From contig JAFGPY010000134.1 of NCBI GenBank assembly GCA_016935955.1, forward strand, positions 1 through 23,457: a stretch of 23,457 nt of DNA. The letters are read 5' to 3'. Under the pieces are notes generated by a model that saw nothing but the letters and a program-made list of their open reading frames with translations, was not told the origin of the DNA and made no database searches. The position numbers and the translations under genes were made by a program. The stretch is from Planctomycetota bacterium (GTDB lineage: Bacteria; Planctomycetota; Phycisphaerae; FEN-1346; JAACEH01). Positions 6,878 through 14,231 of the stretch are shown here, piece by piece (the stretch's first letter is position 1; each line of letters starts with the position of its first letter).

Positions 6878-7972
6878 ATGAGGCGTCCCGGATTGACACT
6901 GTTGGAACTCCTGGTTGTCGTGGCTCTGCTGGCGGTCACGGCCGGGATGGTCGTTTCGGCAACGGACGTCATGGACCGCCGCCAGCGGCACGAGACCACG
7001 CAACAGACCCTCGCCACCGTGCGGCGGGCGCTGCTGGGTCCGGACCCCACGGCCGGCATGCCGCCGGGCGGGTTCCTGGCCGACATGGGATGGCCGCCGA
7101 CCGACGAGAGCGACCTGTGGGACGCCGAGCGGTTCCCGGTCAACGAGAGCCGCGAGGCCGACGATCCGCGAAACGTGCGGCGACTCTACGACGCCACGTG
7201 GCAGACCTATCGCGGCTGGGCGGGGCCGTACTTATCGTTGCCGCCCGTGTACGCCGACGGCAAGCGGGATCTTCGCGACGGGTGGGGGCAGCCGCTGACC
7301 GGCTGGCGGCCCGAGGCTTGGCCGACCGAGTCGCGGTTCTGGACGTCCGTGCTCGGATCGTTGCCCGAGGAGACCAACGAGCAGACGCTGTACCACGACC
7401 TGGAGATTCACAGTCCCGGCCCGCTGCCCGACGGAAGCGAGTCGGTGCCGGCCGACGGGACGGCGCTGATTGCATCTCGGGAGTGGACCGTGGACGTCAG
7501 CGACTGGGCCGTGCAGTTGACCAACAGCGGGCAGCAGTCCGTGACGCTGAACCTGTCGTCGTGCTGCTGGATGGTCGTTGTGCCCGTGTGGCGGGCGGCC
7601 GCCGACGACAGTCCGCGGGTTTACCTTGACCACTGGCCTGAGTCCGACGAGGAACGGGCCGTCCTGGGCCACGTCGGCGACGCGCTGCCGGCGCAGGTTA
7701 TTGTGCCCGCCGGGGGAACGACCACGGTGTACTTCGGCCGCCAGGATGCTGCCGCCCGTCCGCGCTATGTTCCGGTGGGGCGACGGATGCTCTTTCTGGT
7801 AACGCCGGTTGAGCGACAGGGCGACAGCGACGGTTCGCCGTTGCGGGCCAGCCCGGACGTGCTAAAGGATTCCGACGGTCACGTCAAGCCGCTCGGGCAG
7901 GTGGTGTGGATCTGGCCGGGACTCTCGCCGCCGACAATCGAATTTGACGTCGCTGGACTCTCGAAGAACTGA
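6878..7972 (+). CDS. Type IV pilin-like protein 3 (class III leader)
   Basis: The ATG at 6878 follows AGAGGTGA at an ideal distance. The leader MRRPG is followed by LTLLELLVVVALLAVTAGMVV; cleavage after Gly5 puts Glu10 at +5. The hydrophobic helix leads into a large domain (364 residues in all). It contains DGWGQPLTGW near residues 130-139, which resembles the D-x-W-G-x-P motif common in GspG-type major pseudopilins, and the RGWAGPYL phrase shared with the preceding protein. Minor pseudopilins such as GspK are similarly long, so it may be a tip subunit, but I cannot assign it. The next start codon lies 3 bases after the stop. Confidence 0.88.
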   Translation: MRRPGLTLLELLVVVALLAVTAGMVVSATDVMDRRQRHETTQQTLATVRRALLGPDPTAGMPPGGFLADMGWPPTDESDLWDAERFPVNESREADDPRNVRRLYDATWQTYRGWAGPYLSLPPVYADGKRDLRDGWGQPLTGWRPEAWPTESRFWTSVLGSLPEETNEQTLYHDLEIHSPGPLPDGSESVPADGTALIASREWTVDVSDWAVQLTNSGQQSVTLNLSSCCWMVVVPVWRAAADDSPRVYLDHWPESDEERAVLGHVGDALPAQVIVPAGGTTTVYFGRQDAAARPRYVPVGRRMLFLVTPVERQGDSDGSPLRASPDVLKDSDGHVKPLGQVVWIWPGLSPPTIEFDVAGLSKN

Positions 7973-7975
7973 GCG

Positions 7976-9142
7976 ATGGTGCGAACACTGGACAACCTCT
8001 GGGGCCGTCATCATCGACCGTCGCGGGTCGTGGCCGTTGCGGCCGACGGGGTTTCGTGGTACTGCGCGGTGTTGGCCGTATCGTCCGGCGGCGAGCCACA
8101 TGTGGAACGCGGCGGCACGGTATCGCCGTCGCTCGCCGAGGCTCTGCACGGTGTGGCCAACGGAACGGCAGGCAACGGGCATGGCGCGCCGACCGATGCA
8201 ATTCTGCTGACGACGCGCTTCCTGCAGCATCGCATCGTGCTGCCCGTGCCGCCGGCGACACTGCCGGTGGGCGACGAATTGCAGCAACTGGTTCGCTGGG
8301 AACTTGAGCCGCGCGTGGCGGGGTGCTTCAGCAGCGACACGGACGTTGAGTACTGCAACCGCGTCCTGCCCTCGGTGGGCAACGGTACGCGTGAAATTCT
8401 GGCCGGGGCCTTGCCGGCCGACGCTCTTGAGGCATGGTCTGAAGAGCTGGCCCGCCACCGGTTGCGGCTGCGGGGGGTCTATCCGCTGGAGGGCCACGAG
8501 CCGACCCTTGGCGACGTGTTCTGTAGCGTGGACAGTCCGGAGCCGCTGCTTCAGGCGGCGCGGCACTGCCTGGGGCAGGACGAATTCGCGCCGGTGCTGT
8601 GCGTATTGCCGCAGCGGACGGACGTCCGGCGGATGGTCGTGAGGCGAGAGTGGGTCTACGCACTGGTCGGAGTCGTCTGTGCCGTGGCGTTGGCCTTCAG
8701 TCGGGCACGCCTGGGGAGCGACCGTGCGGCTTGGACGGCGCGCATCACGCTGGCGGGGCAGGTGGAGGCGGCGCGCAGCGGCAATCAGAAACTGGCCGGT
8801 GACCTGTCGGCACTGCGTCGCCAGGTCCAGGTCCAGCAGCGGCTCGTGCCCGACCAGCGAATCCGTCCGCTGCGGGTGCTCGACGTGCTGGCCCGGCACA
8901 CGCCCGAGGGAGCGGTCGTCACCGAGTGCTACGACGAGGCCGATGGCCGCGTCATGATCAGTGGATGGGGGCAATCGGTCAAGGCCAACGAATTGCTGCG
9001 GCAGGCCCTGCTGCAAAGCGGTGTGTGCTTGCGGGCCGACTTGGCCGAGGACATCAAGCGCGTCGAGACAACCGATGGACGGGCCAGGTACCCGTTCGCG
9101 TATCGCTGCACGATTCGCGGCGGCGGGGAGGTGCGACCATGA
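7976..9142 (+). CDS. GspL-like / PilM-PilN fusion-like assembly protein
   Basis: The 388-residue protein has a soluble N-terminal part (1-220) of the PilM/GspL-cyto type, one membrane span at about 226-243 (WVYALVGVVCAVALAF), a coiled-coil-like stretch (250-290, rich in Gln/Arg/Leu) and a small C-terminal alpha/beta domain (about 292-380) like PilN or the periplasmic part of GspL. This is the architecture of GspL, which links the cytoplasmic ATPase to the inner-membrane platform. Sequence identity to any named family is weak by eye; the call rests on architecture and on the position between pseudopilins and a PilO-like protein. The start has a poor Shine-Dalgarno and probably depends on coupling to the upstream gene 3 bases away. 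Confidence 0.7.
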   Translation: MVRTLDNLWGRHHRPSRVVAVAADGVSWYCAVLAVSSGGEPHVERGGTVSPSLAEALHGVANGTAGNGHGAPTDAILLTTRFLQHRIVLPVPPATLPVGDELQQLVRWELEPRVAGCFSSDTDVEYCNRVLPSVGNGTREILAGALPADALEAWSEELARHRLRLRGVYPLEGHEPTLGDVFCSVDSPEPLLQAARHCLGQDEFAPVLCVLPQRTDVRRMVVRREWVYALVGVVCAVALAFSRARLGSDRAAWTARITLAGQVEAARSGNQKLAGDLSALRRQVQVQQRLVPDQRIRPLRVLDVLARHTPEGAVVTECYDEADGRVMISGWGQSVKANELLRQALLQSGVCLRADLAEDIKRVETTDGRARYPFAYRCTIRGGGEVRP

Positions 9143-9792
9143 GGATCAAGGCACGTCATCTCGGCGCGGCGGCAGTCATGGTCCTTTTAGGTGCGGCCAT
9201 CTTGCTGGCCTACGAGTACCACGCGTTCCAGACTGAGTGTCGCGAGCGGCCGGACCTCCTTGAGGCCGGCGAGCTGCGCCGGCAGTTGGACGACGAAGCC
9301 GCACGCAGTGAGCAATTGCGGCGGCAGATTCGCGAGACCCGGGCACAACTGGACGACTCAGGCGAACATGGCGCCGCCGATGACCGGCGTGCCGTGCTTG
9401 ATCTGATGCAACGCTGCGGTTTCGTGATGGTCGCGGACGAACCGCTTGTGTCGGCCGCCGAGTTCACAAAGAGCCGCGCTCGCAACAAGGAGTTCGACGA
9501 TCTTCCGTTGCCGCGCGGCGGCAGAGTGAGCAAGCAGACGCGGACCGAGTCGTCGCTGCTGCAGCGTATGGACGATTCTGCCGGGCGAATGGTCGTCTGG
9601 CGATCCACGTCCATGGCCACGTTCCCGGGGCTGCAGGTCTTCTTCCGCGAGTTGTACCGCGACCATCCCAACGTGCTGCCGCTCCGTTGGGAGATTGCAG
9701 CCGAATCGCAACGTACTGTCAGGACCCCGGACGGCCCCGGAGGCCCCGGACTTCGCACGACGCTTCTTCTGTGCTGGAAGGTGGAAGGATGA
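9139..9792 (+). CDS. PilO/GspM-like inner-membrane protein
   Basis: The start ATG at 9139 overlaps the previous stop (ATGA) and follows GGGGAGG. The protein has 217 residues: a short cytoplasmic N-terminus, one membrane span (about 8-25), a coiled coil (about 43-75, LRRQLDDEAARSEQLRRQI and onward), and a small periplasmic domain. This is the layout of PilO/GspM, which dimerises with PilN/GspL in the assembly platform. The primary sequence is too divergent for certainty. The end overlaps the PilT-like gene by 4 bases (ATGA), so translation is coupled. Confidence 0.65.
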   Translation: MRIKARHLGAAAVMVLLGAAILLAYEYHAFQTECRERPDLLEAGELRRQLDDEAARSEQLRRQIRETRAQLDDSGEHGAADDRRAVLDLMQRCGFVMVADEPLVSAAEFTKSRARNKEFDDLPLPRGGRVSKQTRTESSLLQRMDDSAGRMVVWRSTSMATFPGLQVFFRELYRDHPNVLPLRWEIAAESQRTVRTPDGPGGPGLRTTLLLCWKVEG

Positions 9793-10871
9793 TCTCACTG
9801 CCCGCTCCGTTGATGGACCTGCTGAACCTGTGCATCGCTCGGGACGCCTCGGACCTGCACCTGTCGCAGGACCAACCACCGTGGCTTCGATGCCAGGGCC
9901 GCCTTCAGCAACTCGACGGCGCGCCGCCCGACATGGCGGCCATTGCCTCGCAACTGTCGCCCCGACAGCGGGCCATGCTTGACGAGACAGGTGTGCTGGA
10001 CCTGGCCCTTGCGGCCTCCGACGGGACAAGGTTCCGTGGCCACCTGTACCAGCACCGCGGCATGCTGGCGGCTACGTTCCGCCGGCTGGAGAGCAAGTTC
10101 CGGGCTCTCCAGGAACTGGGCCTGCCCGAATCGTTCACCGAACTGACCGACCTGCAGGACGGCCTCGTCCTGATGACCGGCCCGACGGGCTCCGGCAAGA
10201 CGACGACCCTGGCGACAATCCTCGACGCCATCTGCCGGACGCGGGCCTGCCACGTGGTCACGATCGAGGACCCGATCGAGTACCTGTACCGCAACGGCGG
10301 CAGCCTCGTGCACCAGAGGGAACTGCACAACGACGTGCCCGATTTTCCCTCGGCCGTCCGTGCCGCACTGCGCGAAGACCCCGACGTGATCCTGATCGGC
10401 GAGATGAGGGACCTTGAGACGATGCGGGCGGCGATCACTGCGGCCGAAACGGGGCACCTGGTCTTCTCGACGCTGCACACCGGCTCGGCGGTCGGGGCCA
10501 TGGAGCGTCTGCTCGGCATGTTCCCCGCGGCCGAGCAGCCGCTGATCGCTCAGCAGATCTCGATGGTCCTCCGCGTGGTCATCAGCCAGCGACTGGTCGT
10601 CACCCGCCAGGGTAACCGCCGCGTGCCGGCCGTCGAGGTGCTGCGTATCACGCCCGCGGTCGCTAACATGGTGCGGCAGCGCAAGACCGAGCAGATGTAC
10701 AGCGTGATGGAGAACGCCCGCGGCGAGGGCATGCAGACCATGGAACAGTCGCTGGCCATGCTGGCCACGGGCGGACAGATCAAACCGCACGAGGCCCGCC
10801 GCCAGACGTCGCTGCCCGAGGTCTTCGACCGCTGGATGAAATACTACGCCGGCAATGGCGGAGCGAGGTAG
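9789..10871 (+). CDS. pilT: PilT-type secretion ATPase
   Basis: This hexameric AAA-like ATPase of the PilT/GspE superfamily has 360 residues, the usual PilT size. It shows the N-terminal ASDLHLS motif (20-26), Walker A GPTGSGKT (131-138), the Asp box VVTIEDPIEY (156-165), Walker B ILIGEMRD (201-208) and the His box TGHLVFSTLHT (221-231). The HQRE segment (175-178) is typical of PilT. There is no tetracysteine zinc site. In type IV pili PilT drives retraction. Its presence in the same operon as a GspE-like ATPase implies a dynamic pilus rather than a plain T2SS, or a second motor with another job. It overlaps the PilO-like gene by 4 bases and is followed 3 bases later by the gspE-like gene. 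Confidence 0.92.
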   Translation: MISLPAPLMDLLNLCIARDASDLHLSQDQPPWLRCQGRLQQLDGAPPDMAAIASQLSPRQRAMLDETGVLDLALAASDGTRFRGHLYQHRGMLAATFRRLESKFRALQELGLPESFTELTDLQDGLVLMTGPTGSGKTTTLATILDAICRTRACHVVTIEDPIEYLYRNGGSLVHQRELHNDVPDFPSAVRAALREDPDVILIGEMRDLETMRAAITAAETGHLVFSTLHTGSAVGAMERLLGMFPAAEQPLIAQQISMVLRVVISQRLVVTRQGNRRVPAVEVLRITPAVANMVRQRKTEQMYSVMENARGEGMQTMEQSLAMLATGGQIKPHEARRQTSLPEVFDRWMKYYAGNGGAR

Positions 10872-10874
10872 GCC

Positions 10875-12062
10875 ATGACGCGACTCTCCGACACAGTCGG
10901 CAGCGGGGCAGGGCGGTTCATCGACATGATGTTCCGCGACGCGTTCGCCCACCAGGCCACGGACGTTCACATCGAACCGGGCCGCAACGGCTATCGCATC
11001 CGCCTCCGTGTCGACGGACGGCTGCGCATCTATCGCCAGAACGTGCCGCCGTCGCAGTGCGAGCCGATGGTCTCGCGGCTGAAGGTGCTGGCCTCGCTGG
11101 ACATCGCCGAATCGCGGCAGTCGCAGGACGGCAGCTTCAAGCTGGCTCACCCGTTGCGACCGGCGGCCGAGGTCGACGTTCGCGTGGCCACGGCGGCCAC
11201 GAGCCACGGCGAGCGGATGACGCTGCGGCTGCTCGGCACGGGCATGGATGTGGTGACGGTCGAGCAACTCGGCATGGACGCGGCGGTCGAGAAGTGTTTC
11301 CGCGAATTGATCGCCCGTCCGCAGGGGCTCCTGCTGGTCACCGGCCCGACGGGCAGTGGCAAGAGCACCACGCTCTACACTGCCCTCGGCCTGCTGAACC
11401 GCGAGGAGACCAACATCGTTACCGTGGAGGACCCGATCGAGTACTCCCTGCCGGGCGTTTCGCAGATGCAGGTGGATGCCGTGGGCAAAGTGACCTTTGC
11501 CAAGGCCCTGCGGTCGATCCTGCGACACGATCCAGACATCCTGATGGTCGGTGAAGTACGCGACCACGAGACGGCCGAGATCGCCCTGCGTGCCGCCGCC
11601 ACCGGGCACCTGGTCCTGTCGACCTTGCACACCAATACGGCGATTGCCGCCGTGACGCGACTGGTCGACATGGGCTGCGAGCCCTACATGGTCGCCTCGA
11701 CGCTGACGGCCTGCCTGTCGCAGCGGCTGGTCAGGCGACTGTGCACGAAGTGTCGCCGCGAAGTGCCGCCCACGGCCCGGCAACGGTCTCTGCTGGGGGG
11801 CACGGTTACCGTGCTCTACGAACCCGTGGGCTGCCCGCATTGCGAGGGCACGGGCTACCACGGCCGCGTCGGAGTCTTCGAGTTGATGGTAATCGACCGT
11901 GCGGCGCGTCAGGCCATTCACAATCGCTGTAACGAGGAGCAGATTCTCGGCGGCACGCCCCTGGTGCGATCGCTGCGCGAGGACGCCCTGACGAAGGTGG
12001 CTTCGGGCGTGACGTCGTGGAGCGAAGCGGCGTGGGTCGGTCGCCTGGAGGTCACAGAGTGA
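10875..12062 (+). CDS. gspE: GspE/PilB-type assembly ATPase lacking the usual N-terminal domain
   Basis: The 395-residue assembly ATPase starts after GAGGTAGG. It has ATDVHIEP (28-35), LRVDGRLR (44-51), Walker A GPTGSGKS (157-164), the Asp box VTVEDPIEYSLPGVSQMQV (182-200), Walker B ILMVGEVRD (222-230), the His box TGHLVLSTLHTN (243-254), and a zinc site formed by C290-T-K-C293 and C320-P-H-C323. That zinc site marks it as GspE/PilB rather than PilT. Full-length GspE/PilB proteins are 500-570 residues; this one starts near the N2 domain, so the N1 domain that normally docks on GspL/PilM is absent. The ATPase core is intact, so it is a short form, not a pseudogene. Confidence 0.93.
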   Translation: MTRLSDTVGSGAGRFIDMMFRDAFAHQATDVHIEPGRNGYRIRLRVDGRLRIYRQNVPPSQCEPMVSRLKVLASLDIAESRQSQDGSFKLAHPLRPAAEVDVRVATAATSHGERMTLRLLGTGMDVVTVEQLGMDAAVEKCFRELIARPQGLLLVTGPTGSGKSTTLYTALGLLNREETNIVTVEDPIEYSLPGVSQMQVDAVGKVTFAKALRSILRHDPDILMVGEVRDHETAEIALRAAATGHLVLSTLHTNTAIAAVTRLVDMGCEPYMVASTLTACLSQRLVRRLCTKCRREVPPTARQRSLLGGTVTVLYEPVGCPHCEGTGYHGRVGVFELMVIDRAARQAIHNRCNEEQILGGTPLVRSLREDALTKVASGVTSWSEAAWVGRLEVTE

Positions 12063-13291
12063 CCGTCTACAGCTACAGGGCCATGGACCGACACGGGCAG
12101 CGGACGAGCGGCTGGATCGAGGCCGACCACACGTCGGCCGCCGCCGGGCAACTGCGTGCCCAGAGTCTCATGGTTTTGTCCCTGGAAGTGACCAGCGACG
12201 AGGCGGCCGCATCGGCCGACCGCCGGCGCGGACTCGGCTGGTTGCTGCGCTGGCCGGTGCCCGTGCGGACACAGGACAAGATCCTGCTGCTCGAACAGTT
12301 GGCCCTGTTGTTGCGTTCCGGGCTGACGATCGTCGACGCCCTGGACGCCTGTCGTCGCCAGACCCGCAAGCCGCAAATGCACCGCGTCCTGACCCGCGTC
12401 ATGGAAGCCGTCGAGCGCGGCGAAAGGTTTTCGTCGGCCCTGGCCCGGCAGAGGGGCTTCCTTTCGGCGTCGGCCATTGGCATGGTCCGTTCGGCCGAGG
12501 CCACGGGCCAGCTGACGCTTGTCCTCGACCAGTTGGTCCGCGTCATGACCGGCCGGCGGCAGCTCCGTGCAGCCCTGCTCACCGGCATGACCTACCCGGT
12601 GGTGCTCGTGCTGCTCACGATCGGCGTGGTGGCCTATCTGGTGACCACCGTCATCCCAAAATTCGAGTCGTTTCTGAGCAACCGACACATGGTGCTGCCC
12701 GACTCGACGCGCCTGTTGATCGGCGTCTCGACGTGGCTCCGCGAGCACGGCGGCCACTTGGGCTTGGCCGCGCTGCTAACGACGTTTACCATCCTGGTGG
12801 CCCTGCGCTTCAGGACGGCTCGCCTTGTGCTGCACACACTGGCCCTGCACCTGCCGATCATCGGCAATCTGCTGCGGCTGGCGCTGATGCTCAGTCTGGC
12901 GAGAATGCTTGCCGTGCTTCTGGCTAGCGGCCATCCGCTGCTGGAATCGCTCGATCTGTTGACGGGGTCGCTCAGCAACGAACTGTTCCGTCACCGCCTC
13001 AATCGCATCAGCATCGCGATTCTCCAGGACGGCCGCAGCCTGTCCCGTTCGCTGGAGGCCGAACGCTTCGACCCGGTGTTCTGCGAGGCGGTTCGCGTTG
13101 GCGAACTGACGGGTTCGCTCGACCACGTGCTTAGCGAACTGGCCAAACACTACGAGACCCGCCTCAGCGAGAGAATCCGCTGGCTGACGACGCTGTTCGA
13201 GCCGGCCTTGCTGCTGGCGGTCGGCGCGCTGGTGGCCTTTGTCTACTTCAGCTTCTTCCAGGTTCTGTTCCGGGCATCGGCAGGTCAGTGA
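12059..13291 (+). CDS. gspF: GspF/PilC inner-membrane platform protein
   Basis: I chose the GTG at 12059, which overlaps the gspE stop (GTGA) and follows GGAGG at 12047-12051, giving 410 residues. The N-terminus VYSYRAMDRHGQRTSGWIEA is the usual start of this family. Two T2SSF repeats follow (about residues 70-190 and 275-395), each with the typical L-x-x-LL-x-SG-x-x-x-x-x-AL segment (LLRSGLTIVDALDAC; LLASGHPLLESLDLL). Three membrane spans are visible, the last near the C-terminus (LLLAVGALVAFVYFSFFQVLF). It forms the inner-membrane base on which the pseudopilus is assembled. It is the last gene before a hairpin and intergenic region, so it probably ends the operon. Confidence 0.93.
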   Translation: MTVYSYRAMDRHGQRTSGWIEADHTSAAAGQLRAQSLMVLSLEVTSDEAAASADRRRGLGWLLRWPVPVRTQDKILLLEQLALLLRSGLTIVDALDACRRQTRKPQMHRVLTRVMEAVERGERFSSALARQRGFLSASAIGMVRSAEATGQLTLVLDQLVRVMTGRRQLRAALLTGMTYPVVLVLLTIGVVAYLVTTVIPKFESFLSNRHMVLPDSTRLLIGVSTWLREHGGHLGLAALLTTFTILVALRFRTARLVLHTLALHLPIIGNLLRLALMLSLARMLAVLLASGHPLLESLDLLTGSLSNELFRHRLNRISIAILQDGRSLSRSLEAERFDPVFCEAVRVGELTGSLDHVLSELAKHYETRLSERIRWLTTLFEPALLLAVGALVAFVYFSFFQVLFRASAGQ

Positions 13292-13313
13292 AAGCGGAGC
13301 AGGGGCTCCGTTT
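13292..13313 (+). terminator. Probable intrinsic terminator after gspF
   Basis: AAGCGGAGC at 13292-13300 pairs with GCTCCGTTT at 13305-13313 around an AGGG loop (one G-U wobble; six central pairs are perfect G-C/A-T). It starts directly after the gspF stop. The T-run is only three bases before CC, so termination may be partial. It marks the boundary between the secretion operon and the next, separately promoted operon. Confidence 0.5.
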
Positions 13314-13450
13314 CCACCTCTGCGACCTCTTATAGCCTGCCGCGTCGGATCGGGTGCCGATTTCCCCTCCGTTTGAGGCTCTTCCCATAGGACAACCTGA
13401 ACGTCATGGCCGAGCTATCTGGGACTTCTACCAGAGTTTCAGGCGGAGCA

Positions 13451-13478
13451 TTGACAAAACGCGGATTCGTGGCATAAT
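13451..13478 (+). promoter_or_regulatory. Near-consensus sigma-70 promoter for the regulator/Ehr operon
   Basis: TTGACA at 13451-13456 (perfect -35) and CATAAT at 13473-13478 (5 of 6 to TATAAT) are 16 bases apart. Transcription should start near 13485, about 40 bases before the ATG at 13527. It stands in the only AT-richer gap in this part of the window. No other promoter is evident before the six hydrogenase-like genes, so they probably share this one. Confidence 0.75.
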
Positions 13479-13492
13479 GTCCTCTGTTGTCC
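13478..13492. promoter_or_regulatory. Candidate operator: TGTCC direct repeat over the promoter start
   Basis: TGTCC occurs at 13478-13482 and 13488-13492, ten bases apart, so both copies face the same side of the helix. They overlap the end of the -10 box and the predicted start point, a position where a bound protein would repress. The HTH protein encoded directly downstream is the obvious candidate for self-control. This is inferred from position only. Confidence 0.3.
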
Positions 13493-13526
13493 AAATACTG
13501 GGCAAGGCTGAGACTGGGTGGGAAAT

Positions 13527-14228
13527 ATGAGACTTTCTGTTCGTGACGCGGCCGCCATGCTAAGCGTCTCTGAGAAAACGATTTACCGATGGATCAACCA
13601 AGGGCGGCTTCCTGCCTACCGCGTTGGCGAACAGTATCGATTCAACCGGAGTGAATTGCTCGAATGGGCGACGGCACAGCGGCTCAACGTGTCGCCCGAC
13701 ATGTTTGCCGAACCCGAAAGTGCCGAGACTCCTCAGCCTTCCTTGCTAGATGCCCTGCGGGCGGGCGGCGTCTTCTACCGTGTCGAAGGCCGGGACAAAG
13801 CGGCCGTTCTGCAATCGGTCGTCAGTCTGATGCCTTTGCCGGACGACGTGGACCGCGAGTTCCTGCTGCGTGTCATGCTGGCCCGCGAGTCGCTCGGCTC
13901 GACCGGCATCGGCGACGGCATCGCCATTCCCCATGTCCGCAATCCGATCGTCCTGCACGTCGCGCGGCCGATGGTCACGCTGGTCTTCCTTGAGCAGCCC
14001 ATCGACTTCGCTGCGCTGGACGGCAAGCCTGTGGGGGTTCTCTTCAACGTGATCAGTCCCACAGTGCGTGCCCATCTGCACCTCCTGTCACGGCTGGCCT
14101 TCGTCCTGAGGGAGCCGCAGACGCGCGACGCGCTTCAGCGGCAGGCTTCGCGGGAGGAAATCTATCGTTGCATCGAGCAGGTCGAGAGCCGGTTGGACAC
14201 GGCGGCCCGAGAACGGCAAGGCGGCTGA
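13527..14228 (+). CDS. HTH (excisionase/MerR-like) DNA-binding domain fused to PTS EIIA (fructose/mannitol/Ntr type)
   Basis: The 233-residue protein probably starts at the ATG at 13527 (GGTGGGA upstream); a GTG at 13518 is an alternative. Residues 1-50 are an excisionase-family helix-turn-helix (LSVRDAAAMLSVSEKTIYRW, then GRLPAYRVGEQYRFNRSELLEW). After a linker, residues 73-225 form a PTS EIIA type-2 domain with the active-site segment STGIGDGIAIPH; His136 aligns with the phosphorylated histidine of PtsN and mannitol EIIA. The combination suggests a DNA-binding regulator whose activity follows PTS phosphorylation state. It lies 3 bases before the hyfB-like gene, so it is almost certainly cotranscribed with the membrane complex. 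No EI, HPr, EIIB or EIIC is present here. Confidence 0.88.
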   Translation: MRLSVRDAAAMLSVSEKTIYRWINQGRLPAYRVGEQYRFNRSELLEWATAQRLNVSPDMFAEPESAETPQPSLLDALRAGGVFYRVEGRDKAAVLQSVVSLMPLPDDVDREFLLRVMLARESLGSTGIGDGIAIPHVRNPIVLHVARPMVTLVFLEQPIDFAALDGKPVGVLFNVISPTVRAHLHLLSRLAFVLREPQTRDALQRQASREEIYRCIEQVESRLDTAARERQGG

Positions 14229-14231
14229 CCG

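Noticed and set aside
9795..11921. A 708-residue open frame on the minus strand opposite pilT and gspE
   Set aside because: It is a GC-rich antisense shadow with His/Arg/Gln-heavy composition, no domain and no ribosome binding site, and it lies opposite two clear ATPase genes.
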